Assembly: GCF_007725405.1 (NCBI RefSeq)
Contig: NZ_CP042163.1
Coordinates: forward strand, 3,782,001 to 3,846,000
Source: Shouchella miscanthi
GTDB taxonomy: Bacteria; Bacillota; Bacilli; Bacillales; Bacillaceae_D
Direction: 5' to 3'
DNA length: 64,000 bases
In this document: positions 8,529-15,457 of the stretch, one piece after another
How positions within the stretch are numbered: position 1 is the stretch's first letter
Layout: each line of letters begins with the position of its first letter
The notes under the pieces: generated by a model
What the model was told of the DNA's origin: nothing
Seen by the model: the letters and a program-made list of their open reading frames with translations, nothing else
Databases searched by the model: none
Translations under genes and position numbers: made by a program

Positions 8529-8685
8529 TCTTTATTTTTAAAAGCCATGGATAGACAAAGAAGTATACAAGGAAAAAGCCAAGTGAATAATAAAAGGCTT
8601 GCTCTAAACCTAGTATAAAAAAGGTACCAATAAAAATAATTATTGAAATAGAAAACGATAATAGAAAACGATTTTTTGAATTCAT
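8500..8685 (-). CDS. Small membrane protein, 61 residues
   Basis: The gene has a strong ribosome site (GGAAGGAGT) 6 bases before the ATG. The product has two hydrophobic segments (FSISIIIFIGTFFILGL and FYYSLGFFLVYFFVYPWLL) and a polar Ser-rich tail. The family is unknown. It overlaps the start of the downstream hypothetical frame, suggesting coupling. Confidence 0.65.
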   Translation of the reverse strand: MNSKNRFLLSFSISIIIFIGTFFILGLEQAFYYSLGFFLVYFFVYPWLLKIKNDSENSSSR

Positions 8686-8992
8686 GTCATACTCCTTCCC
8701 TCTTTATTTTTCTTACACAAAGCATTAGACTTGGTGTCGAAAAATTATTGGTTTTTTGTGATTAAGAGGAAATTGCCGAATATTTTTAGTATCTTCGCAA
8801 AATATAAATATTATACGAACCACTCCCAAAACCATTTTGATAGACTCTGATGACTTTTTATGGGTTCACTGAAATTCCACTCTAACTAAAAACGAAATGC
8901 TTAGTAGATTAACTGATTATAACCATATATGATAAATTTATAAATACAGACTATTAATAATTTATAAAAATTTTATAAATGGGGGTCTTCAT
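8686..8992. other. Intergenic stretch between divergent genes
   Basis: No gene is seen. The sequence is AT-rich and becomes a series of TTTATAAA-like repeats at 8930-8980 before the lipoprotein gene, probably its promoter region. No clear -35/-10 pair could be singled out. Confidence 0.35.
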
Positions 8993-9403
8993 TTGAAGAA
9001 ATTATCTCTTTACACACTATCTTCTTTTTTCTTATTAGCCGGATGCTCTTCAGGGACTGACTTGAATGATGTTCAGTTTGTTCATTCCCAGTTTGTTTCT
9101 GAGCCGATACCAACTTTTGCAATGATTCTCGAAAACGAAAACAATCAGGAGATTGATGTTGCCTACGAACTATTGTTTTTGGATGATGGAGTAAATGAAT
9201 ACTTTGAACATGAGAGTGCATCTATTCATGCTGAAATCCCAAGTACAATTCCTGAAGACCAAGAGTTCACTTTCTCTGTTAACCTTGAAGAAGTGCCACC
9301 AGATGAAATCTTAGAGAATATGTATGATTTTAATTTGAATCTTCAAGAGTTTGATGGAAATGAGATTGTTAATGAGAGAATCATTGAAGTCAGAGCAGAA
9401 TAA
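8993..9403 (+). CDS. Small lipoprotein, unknown function
   Basis: A 136-residue exported lipoprotein. The signal sequence MKKLSLYTLSSFFLLAGC ends in a perfect lipobox LAGC, with Cys18 the expected lipidation site. The mature part is acidic and beta-rich (PTFAMILENENNQEIDVAYE), suggestive of an immunoglobulin-like fold, but no family was recognised. The start is a TTG after GGGGG. A terminator follows directly. Confidence 0.75.
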   Translation: MKKLSLYTLSSFFLLAGCSSGTDLNDVQFVHSQFVSEPIPTFAMILENENNQEIDVAYELLFLDDGVNEYFEHESASIHAEIPSTIPEDQEFTFSVNLEEVPPDEILENMYDFNLNLQEFDGNEIVNERIIEVRAE

Positions 9404-9410
9404 TAAAGAT

Positions 9411-9445
9411 GACTAGAAGAGTTTAGGCTCTTTCTAGTCTTTATT
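9411..9445 (+). terminator. Rho-independent terminator
   Basis: Stem GACTAGAA (9411-9418) pairs with TTCTAGTC (9432-9439), followed by a T-rich tail. It ends the lipoprotein gene. Confidence 0.65.
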
Positions 9446-9572
9446 TAAAGGAATACCCTTATTACCTTTTATGTGGTCGGCATTGTTTACATACATAAAA
9501 ACACTGATCCTCTTTTATGTAATAAGATTTAATCGTGTCTGTTCTCCACCTATCAATATATAAAAATAAAAA

Positions 9573-9598
9573 AACAACCAGCTGATTCTTTGGTTGTT
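9573..9598 (-). terminator. Terminator of the first rap-phr cassette
   Basis: On the minus strand the stem AACAACCA (9598-9591) pairs with TGGTTGTT (9580-9573), followed by T7. It lies 28 bases after the phr stop. Confidence 0.7.
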
Positions 9599-9625
9599 CA
9601 AATTAAATGAAACGTATTGCTTATC

Positions 9626-9778
9626 TCAATTACCTGTTTCATTTTTGGGTGGTGAGTAAAGCTCAATTACGCTATAGTCAGTATCTTGTTTTGAGGATGA
9701 AGCATCGAAAGAATTGGATACAAGATAAAGAGAACTTACAATAAGTAAAGCTGCGATCATGGCAAATACTTTCTTCAT
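9626..9778 (-). CDS. Phr-type signalling pre-peptide (first cassette)
   Basis: A 50-codon gene whose ATG overlaps the rap stop codon (ATGA), the usual arrangement of Rap-Phr pairs. The product starts MKKVFAMIAALLIVSSLYLV, a Sec signal peptide, and has a short polar tail ending SPPKNETGN. In known Phr peptides the exported pro-peptide is trimmed to a 5-6 residue signal taken from or near the C-terminus, so NETGN or KNETGN are candidates. Assignment rests on position, size and signal peptide and is independent of sequence similarity. The mature peptide would be re-imported by Opp and inhibit the adjacent Rap. Confidence 0.7.
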   Translation of the reverse strand: MKKVFAMIAALLIVSSLYLVSNSFDASSSKQDTDYSVIELYSPPKNETGN

Positions 9779-10864
9779 GACTGATCAAGTCCTAAAATCG
9801 CTTTACACTTCATATCGTGCGCATACTTAGTAAAATAGGCGGTTTTTTTTAGGTCTCGACTCCGTTTATAATATTTCGAAGCTTCACTGCTCATCTCATA
9901 AGCTTCATAAAAGCATTGACTTGATTCTAGTAATTCTAAACCCTGCATAATTAACGAATTCTCTTCATCTACATATAAACCACGGGTGACCATTAGCTTC
10001 CCTTCAATATCTTTCGCATTCTTCAGTTTGGCCTCTTCTTCTAGCCACGCTAGCCCTTTTGGTTTTTCACCTAATCGTATTTCTAAATTTATAATATGAT
10101 AATGAGCTTTTATAAAAATAGCTGACTTTTGAAATTCTGGATTCTCTAGAGCTTGTTTAAAGTAAGCTATAGCTTCTTTAAAGTTACCTCTCCAAATTCT
10201 GTTGATTCCAATATTATAGTTGGTTACAGCTTGATCATAAGGAAAAGATTTTGTGACAGTTAATAAATCATCATACATCTCTTGAGCCTTAGCTTGTTGA
10301 TGAAGTTCATTAAAAATGCTCGCTAAAATTTGCTTGCACATAAAGACATTAATCTTATAGCTGGAGTTCTTCTCAAAAAATTCTAAGGCTAGTTCAAGAT
10401 AGGTATATGCGAACGTGTATTGATCGATTTGATAATAACTAATCCCAAGTTTCTGATAGAATTCAGCTTTTTCCACAGGATCTTTGACTTCTTCTATTAA
10501 TCGTTCGGCAATTTTATAGGTACGTATCGCCGACTTATAACGCTTGTGATAAAACTCAGCTCTCCCACAAACATAGTAGTACATGAATTTAAGATAATCG
10601 TCTGCCTGATTTGCAATGCCCTCCAATACACTCACATCTAATTTGGTTTTCGCTTCCTCTGGAGACACTTTCAAGATTAATAGATCATATTGCAATGAAA
10701 CTAATTGATAATAAGCAAGCATTTTGTCGTCTGGGTTCATATTGGCAACCAGTACATCGACTTCTGGCTTTAACAACTTTGCTTGTTTTACATCATTTGT
10801 CTTAATACAACTATACCAATCTACGATTTTTTTGTCCTACCCTTTCAACTGCTAAACCCTCCAT
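9775..10864 (-). pseudogene. Rap-family TPR regulator with a frameshift in an A7 tract
   Basis: From 10776 downward the frame encodes 333 residues of a Rap protein (LVANMNPDDKMLAYYQLVSL, then TPR repeats such as SYYQIDQYTFAYTYLELAL). The usual Rap N-terminus is also present but in another frame: an ATG at 10864 with a GAGGG site opens MEGLAVERVGQ, then seven A residues (10827-10833) shift the frame into a stop. With six A residues the two frames join as VGQKIVDWYSCIKTNDVKQ, matching the second Rap here. It is therefore a frameshifted rap, a slippage-controlled gene, or a sequencing artefact. Rap proteins dephosphorylate Spo0F or bind response regulators such as ComA. Confidence 0.8.
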
Positions 10865-10885
10865 AACTGCCCTCTTTTCTTTCTA

Positions 10886-10914
10886 TATATACTGAAAAAC
10901 CCTCGTCTGTTCAA
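10886..10914 (-). promoter_or_regulatory. Candidate promoter of the first rap gene
   Basis: On the minus strand TTGAAC (10914-10909) and TATATA (10891-10886) are 17 bases apart, a good sigma-A pair, just upstream of the rap start at 10864. The -35 lies inside the terminator loop of the upstream cassette. Confidence 0.5.
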
Positions 10915-10928
10915 AAGATGAGGGTTTT
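10896..10928 (-). terminator. Terminator of the second rap-phr cassette
   Basis: AAAACCCTC (10928-10920) pairs with GAGGGTTTT (10904-10896) on the minus strand, followed by T. It separates the two cassettes. Confidence 0.7.
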
Positions 10929-10985
10929 CCAAAATAATAAAGGAGTACTACTTAGATCGTGTAGCGATTTTACAAATCAATTCAA

Positions 10986-11135
10986 TCAATGCTCATGCTT
11001 AATAAAAGTTTCTACTAAACCAAAACTCGCAGGACTATGCTCATGCTTAGGACCTGCTGTATCAATAGCGTTTGCCGTAAAACCTATAGAACCTAGAACA
11101 AAAACAACCACTAAACCAGTTAACAACTTTTTCAA
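10986..11135 (-). CDS. Phr-type signalling pre-peptide with repeated KHEH motif (second cassette)
   Basis: A 49-codon gene whose TTG start overlaps the TGA stop of the upstream rap (TTGA). The product begins MKKLLTGLVVVFVLGSIGFT with a cleavage-like ANA, so it is a Sec-exported pre-peptide. The exported tail carries KHEH twice, once as GPKHEHSPAS and once at the extreme C-terminus as FIKHEH. Known Phr signals are 5-6 residues from the C-terminus, so a peptide such as IKHEH is the likely signal, and the internal copy could release a second, similar peptide. The assignment rests on synteny with rap, size and export signal. Confidence 0.75.
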   Translation of the reverse strand: MKKLLTGLVVVFVLGSIGFTANAIDTAGPKHEHSPASFGLVETFIKHEH

Positions 11136-12220
11136 CTTTGATCAACCCCTAGTATTGTTTTATTACTCATTTCATTTGCACACTCCAAGTAATATAAAGC
11201 CATTTCGAAATCATTCATCTTTTTATAATGTTTGGAAATCTCTTCACATAAATCACGGCACTCATCATAATATTCGTTAGCCTGCAGTAAATTTATACCT
11301 TCTTCTATAAACGAGTAGCCTTCATTTAAATACAGACCACGACAAATTAAAAGCTTCCCTTTAATTTCTTGTGCATCTTCATTATGTACTTCTTCCTCTA
11401 ATTGTTCAAGTCCTTCAGTATAGTTTCCCAACCTCATTTGTAAATTTAAAATATGATACCTTGCTTTTAAATAGATAGCTGAATTCCTAAATTCTTCAAT
11501 TTCTAACGCCTTCTTGAATTGTTGGATGGCTTCCTCAAAATTGCCAACAAGAATTCTATTAACTCCTCTATTATAAGTAGTGAGTCCTTGATAATATGAA
11601 TATGGTTTTGAGAGAACAATTAACTCATTATAAATCACTTCAGCTTTTTCATATTCCTTAAGTTCACTGTGAATACCTGCTAAGATTTGCTTACAAGATA
11701 TCACATTCAATATGTAACTAGGGTCTTTCTCAAAGATCTCTAAAGCCTGTTCCAGATAGGAAAACGCAAAGGTATATTGATCAATCCGATAATAACTGAT
11801 TCCAAGCTTTTGATAGAATTCAGCTTTTTCTAAAGGATCTTTTACTTTTTCAATTAACCGTTCCGCTATTTTGTATGTTCGTATAGCTGACTTATAACGT
11901 TGTTTATAAAACTCAGTCTGACCCCATACATAGTAATACATAAAGTTTAAATAATCATTTGTTTGAACGGCGATGTTTTCTAATATCGTTTCGTCTAACG
12001 CTTCTGTCTTTTCATCTGGAGCTTCTCTTAGAACCAACAAATCATACTGCAAGGAAACCAATTGATAGTAAGCTAACATTTTGTCGTCTGGCTCCATATT
12101 CGCAACCATTATATCCACTTCTAGCTTTAATAATTTTGCTTGTTTTATATCCTTTGTCATAATGCAGCTATACCATTCTACAATTTGTTGTCCTACCCTT
12201 TCGACAGCATATGTCTTCAT
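11132..12220 (-). CDS. Rap-family TPR aspartate phosphatase/regulator
   Basis: A 362-residue cytosolic regulator built of an N-terminal three-helix bundle (residues 1-70, KTYAVERVGQQIVEWYSCIM) and C-terminal TPR repeats (for example YYRIDQYTFAFSYLEQALEI and TTYNRGVNRILVGNFEEAI). The length matches Bacillus Rap proteins, which remove phosphate from Spo0F or block ComA-type activators and are inhibited by their Phr peptide. The start chosen is the ATG at 12220, 6 bases after GAGGA. A TTG two codons upstream is too close to that site. It is translationally coupled to the phr gene. The target regulator cannot be told from sequence. Confidence 0.9.
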   Translation of the reverse strand: MKTYAVERVGQQIVEWYSCIMTKDIKQAKLLKLEVDIMVANMEPDDKMLAYYQLVSLQYDLLVLREAPDEKTEALDETILENIAVQTNDYLNFMYYYVWGQTEFYKQRYKSAIRTYKIAERLIEKVKDPLEKAEFYQKLGISYYRIDQYTFAFSYLEQALEIFEKDPSYILNVISCKQILAGIHSELKEYEKAEVIYNELIVLSKPYSYYQGLTTYNRGVNRILVGNFEEAIQQFKKALEIEEFRNSAIYLKARYHILNLQMRLGNYTEGLEQLEEEVHNEDAQEIKGKLLICRGLYLNEGYSFIEEGINLLQANEYYDECRDLCEEISKHYKKMNDFEMALYYLECANEMSNKTILGVDQS

Positions 12221-12320
12221 ATTCAATCCTCATTTCTTCAATTTCAATCTCTTCCATTTAGTATACAGGAAATTAATTGAAATTTAAGATTTTCGAAGTT
12301 GGGAAAATGGTTGAACCAGT
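12064..12320. repeat. rap 5' region, duplicated at 19.86-20.09 kb
   Basis: The first ~55 codons of the second rap, its ribosome site and ~90 bases upstream are repeated with few changes at 19855-20090. A shared upstream landmark is GAAGTTGGGAAAATGGTTGA. The other copy is fused to the end of the GH16 glucanase gene. Confidence 0.85.
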
Positions 12321-12399
12321 AAGTTTTTTACATATCTGATTTTGTCTATTAGTGTCATTTTTAGTCGAAAGGATTTGGTTCTTACTTCATAGTCTACGA

Positions 12400-12560
12400 G
12401 AAAAACAACCTCAAATTCGTAGACGACTTCCAAGTCCTCGTTTTTGAGTTGCAATTGATTAGCACTAGAAACATCCGCTTGTAGAAACCTAAAGGAAAAG
12501 CAGACGCCTCGTTCCTCATCAATCGAAAGCCCTCCACTCTCTGTATAACATAATGAATGC
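12400..12560 (-). pseudogene. Diverged copy of the gene fragment at 8.25-8.41 kb
   Basis: On the minus strand one frame reads ESGGLSIDEERGVCFSFRF and then EDLEVVYEFEV, clearly homologous to the C-terminus of the hypothetical protein ending at 8241. No matching start in this frame is seen, and the downstream stop differs. It is probably a truncated remnant of a small-gene family. Confidence 0.6.
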
Positions 12561-12816
12561 TGTTGTCCGCGACAAGAGAGCTAGGCAAAATAATGTCATT
12601 AGACGTTTCTTAATTTACTCTCCTCCTAATTACTAAATCAGCTCAAGGATTAAACCATTTTGCTCGCATTAATATGATTTACTGTCTCTTTCTTCTATTG
12701 CACGCCAATATCTAAGAATTACCGTCATGCGTTTATTTACAAAGGATACCTTAGTATTTATAACTATGTTTCTATAGATTTGTTACAAGCAGTAAGAGAT
12801 AGATATATAAAAGCAA

Positions 12817-12851
12817 AAAAGCTCCTTAACCAAAAATTGGAAGGAGCTTTT
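12817..12851 (-). terminator. Bidirectional terminator
   Basis: AAAAGCTCCTT (12817-12827) pairs with AAGGAGCTTTT (12841-12851). The minus-strand exit has T6 and serves the secreted-protein gene ending at 12895. Confidence 0.8.
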
Positions 12852-12894
12852 AATTGATGATTAGTATTCTAAGATTTTTTATACAAGGTATTGA

Positions 12895-13659
12895 TTAAAA
12901 TGAAGCAGAAACCTCACCGTGCATTCCAGTACCAGTGCCTGGAGCCCAATAAGTATGCTTCCAATTAGCTATTGTTGCTCCGATGTTTGTATGAATAAAA
13001 CTAATTTCCCAAACTGTTTCACCGTTAATTTGAATTCCACCGTTTGAAGTCCAAGGATCAGAAGTCACTGCATTATAACTTGATAGCGGGAGCCAATTGC
13101 GTTGAATAGAGCTATTTGCTTGCATTGTATCTTCATCTACATAGCAACAACCATCACCATCAACAGCGTAACCAGTGAAATTTAATGTAGTTGATACTCG
13201 AACAACATCCACCCCAAGGTAATCAGATGTAACGGCGTGAGTTAGAGAATGCGCTTGTCTATTTCTTGTGCTAGGTGCAATATCGCTCTCAACGCCGATA
13301 GTAATATCACCATTATAGAGAGAAGTATTGCCATTTCCATTCTCATCTATTTTTATAGATGAGAGAGCTTCCGAGATCTCCAAAAAAACGTCTGGACTCA
13401 TAACATAATCTACAAATTGTTGTTGTTCTGCAGCACTAAGTGATTGAAAATCATTAAGAGTTTTTTGAGCATCTTGTTGCATATGGAAATCAAAATCTGC
13501 TCTAAAAAATGATTCACTCATGTGATCCTTTAAATAATCTTCATACTGTTCGGGTGTTTCAATGTTTTCGTAATCATTTGATGCCTGAGCTATTAATCCT
13601 CCGCTTAATATACACACCGGTATTACAAACATTGAAAAACCTAACTTCTTAAATTCCAT
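12895..13659 (-). CDS. Secreted protein of unknown function
   Basis: A 254-residue exported protein with a signal peptide (residues 1-26, FSMFVIPVCILSGGLIAQAS). An acidic helical part (about 30-115) is followed by a Tyr/Trp/Asn-rich beta domain with a vicinal cysteine pair DGDGCCYVDEDT and a C-terminus WAPGTGTGMHGEVSASF. No catalytic motif or family was recognised. It stands alone, with its own terminator downstream, and the gene is preceded by a weak AGGATGTG ribosome site. Confidence 0.7.
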   Translation of the reverse strand: MEFKKLGFSMFVIPVCILSGGLIAQASNDYENIETPEQYEDYLKDHMSESFFRADFDFHMQQDAQKTLNDFQSLSAAEQQQFVDYVMSPDVFLEISEALSSIKIDENGNGNTSLYNGDITIGVESDIAPSTRNRQAHSLTHAVTSDYLGVDVVRVSTTLNFTGYAVDGDGCCYVDEDTMQANSSIQRNWLPLSSYNAVTSDPWTSNGGIQINGETVWEISFIHTNIGATIANWKHTYWAPGTGTGMHGEVSASF

Positions 13660-13764
13660 AAAATCACATCCTTATACATTTATTTACATTAATTAAACCA
13701 TAAATAAATATGTAAGTAAAGTAAATAAAGGGAATTTAAGTAATTATTATAAATAAATTACAAT

Positions 13765-13866
13765 TTATTGGTTAACGGATGGATTACTTGCCACTATTAA
13801 TGTGAGCAACAAAAAGACAATAAGGATACCAACTATAATGATCATTACTTTCATAAACTTTGTCAT
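13765..13866 (-). CDS. 33-residue single-pass membrane peptide
   Basis: A short gene with an excellent ribosome site (TGGAGGTGAG, 3-4 bases before ATG). The product is MTKFMKVMIIIVGILIVFLL plus a second hydrophobic stretch and the tail ASNPSVNQ, that is, one membrane helix and a short polar C-terminus. Such peptides occur as regulators of membrane proteins, Phr-like signals or type I toxins. Nothing here decides between them, and no antisense partner was identified. Confidence 0.55.
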   Translation of the reverse strand: MTKFMKVMIIIVGILIVFLLLTLIVASNPSVNQ

Positions 13867-14044
13867 AGGTCTCACCTCCAAACTCACTACTTATCGTAGC
13901 AAATAAATCCCATTAATTTCTAGAGGCAGATAATTCACATATAACTCAATATCCTAAATTAAAAATTTTTAAACAAAAAGTAAGGGCGAACATAGTTTTA
14001 ATACATCCATGGTTTCTTATCAGCATTATTTATTCGAAGAACAT

Positions 14045-14074
14045 AAAAAAAAGCCCCTTCATAAGAAGGAGCTT
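14045..14074 (-). terminator. Terminator of the fructose PTS operon
   Basis: AAGCTCCTTC (14074-14065) pairs with GAAGGGGCTT (14060-14051), with a 4-base loop and a following T8 on the minus strand. Confidence 0.85.
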
Positions 14075-14111
14075 CCACACCACAAACAATTTCTGTTAGA
14101 GGCTGTTTACC

Positions 14112-14981
14112 TTATACGAATGCTGGTACGACGGTATTTTCACTTCCGACCATGCGGATTTTTGATTTCGCCATCTCGATTGCAGCTTCTTTTGCTTTTT
14201 GTAAGTAAGCTCTAGGATCTAAGCTTTCTGGTGCATCTTCAAAGTGCTGACGGATGGCTTCTGAATAAGCGTTCTTTAATTCAGTCGAAACATTCACTTT
14301 GGCCATTCCGAGTTCGACACATCGGCGTACATCTTCCTCTGGTACGGCTGATCCCCCATGTAGTACGAGCGGAACATCGACGATTGAAGCAATTTGTTCA
14401 ATTCGTTCAAAATCAATTTCTGGTTTCCCTTTGTATATGCCATGAGCTGTTCCAATAGCTGGTGCTAGAGTAGGTACTCCTGTTTGTTCAACGAATCGTT
14501 TACACTCTTCGGGAATGGCTTTCTGCGCATCTTCTTCAGCCACAACGATGTCATCTTCTACGCCACCGACTTTGCCGAGCTCTGCTTCAATGTTAACACC
14601 TAATGTTTTTGCCAACGCGACGACTTCTTTAGTACGAGCAACATTCTCGTCAAATGGATGCATCGACGCATCAATCATTACAGAGGTATAACCGGCGCGA
14701 ATGGCTTCTTTTATGACGTTATAATCTGTGCAATGATCCAGGTGCAGACCAGTTGGAACATTAAAATGCTCAGCTGCTGCTTTTGCCACTCGCACAAGGT
14801 TGTCCGCTTTTAAAGATTGAACCGTTCCCACTGTTGTTTGGAGAATGACCGGTGATTTTAATGCCGCTGCCGCTTCTAACACCCAAAAGATGCTATCAAA
14901 TGAATGGACGTTGAATGCGACAATGCCGTGTTTATTCGCTTTCGCTTTCTCTAGCATTGGTGTCGTTGATTGTAATCCCAT
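14112..14981 (-). CDS. Class II ketose-1,6-bisphosphate aldolase
   Basis: A 289-residue zinc aldolase that would split fructose-1,6-bisphosphate (or tagatose bisphosphate) into two trioses. Motifs are the metal-binding LHLDHCTD (about residues 79-86), SVMIDASMHPFDENV, EAELGKVGG, the TAHGIYKG zinc histidine, and VLHGGSAVPEEDVRR. The ATG shares its A with the TAA stop of the EIIA gene (TAATG), so the two are translationally coupled. Together with the kinase in this operon it completes the path from fructose-1-phosphate to triose phosphates. Choice between fructose and tagatose substrates is not possible from sequence alone. Confidence 0.9.
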   Translation of the reverse strand: MGLQSTTPMLEKAKANKHGIVAFNVHSFDSIFWVLEAAAALKSPVILQTTVGTVQSLKADNLVRVAKAAAEHFNVPTGLHLDHCTDYNVIKEAIRAGYTSVMIDASMHPFDENVARTKEVVALAKTLGVNIEAELGKVGGVEDDIVVAEEDAQKAIPEECKRFVEQTGVPTLAPAIGTAHGIYKGKPEIDFERIEQIASIVDVPLVLHGGSAVPEEDVRRCVELGMAKVNVSTELKNAYSEAIRQHFEDAPESLDPRAYLQKAKEAAIEMAKSKIRMVGSENTVVPAFV

Positions 14982-15436
14982 TAGTTGTCATCTCCTGTAA
15001 TAGCTAAATTAATGTTCTCTGAAAGTTCACGTGCAGTCTGTGCCTGAAGAAAACCATCTCTTTTCTCGTCGTCCATCAGGGCTGATGATAAGGCAGCCAA
15101 CGCTTGCAAGTGAGTAGAGCCAGCTTCTTCTTTTGGAATAAGCAACGAAATAAAGAAAAAGGCGGGTTGATCATCAAACGAGTCCCAATCAATCCCTTGC
15201 TCCGTTCGAACAACGATGATGCCCGGTTGGGTAATGGTTTCAGCTTGCGTGTGAGGAATGGCAAATCCGTCTAGGAATCCCGTTGTGCTCTGTGCCTCTC
15301 TCTCTTTTAAACCCGCCATCACTCTTTCTGCGTCTGTTGCTATCCCATTTTGGACAGCAATCTCAGCAATTGTAGAGAAGACCTCTTCTTGTGTTTTGGC
15401 TGTTGCATGCAAATGAATTTGATTTTCCGTTATCAT
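14981..15436 (-). CDS. PTS fructose-family EIIA component
   Basis: A 151-residue phosphotransfer protein of the fructose/mannitol EIIA fold. The phosphorylated histidine is His62 in GFAIPHTQ. The other features (EREAQSTTGFLDG, FFFISLLIPKEEAGSTHLQAL) match the family. The start is taken as the ATG at 15436, 8 bases after GGAG. A GTG three codons upstream overlaps the ribosome site. It sits between EIIBC and the aldolase and would pass phosphate from HPr to the EIIB cysteine of its neighbour. Confidence 0.92.
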   Translation of the reverse strand: MITENQIHLHATAKTQEEVFSTIAEIAVQNGIATDAERVMAGLKEREAQSTTGFLDGFAIPHTQAETITQPGIIVVRTEQGIDWDSFDDQPAFFFISLLIPKEEAGSTHLQALAALSSALMDDEKRDGFLQAQTARELSENINLAITGDDN

Positions 15437-15457
15437 GCCTTTCACTCCTTTAGGTGT

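Noticed and set aside
10918-11280. 120-residue plus-strand frame
   Set aside because: It lies antisense to the phr and rap genes, which have coupled starts and a clear signal peptide.
12394-12588. 64-residue minus-strand frame as a gene
   Set aside because: It reads the wrong frame of a duplicated fragment. The homologous peptide lies in another frame.
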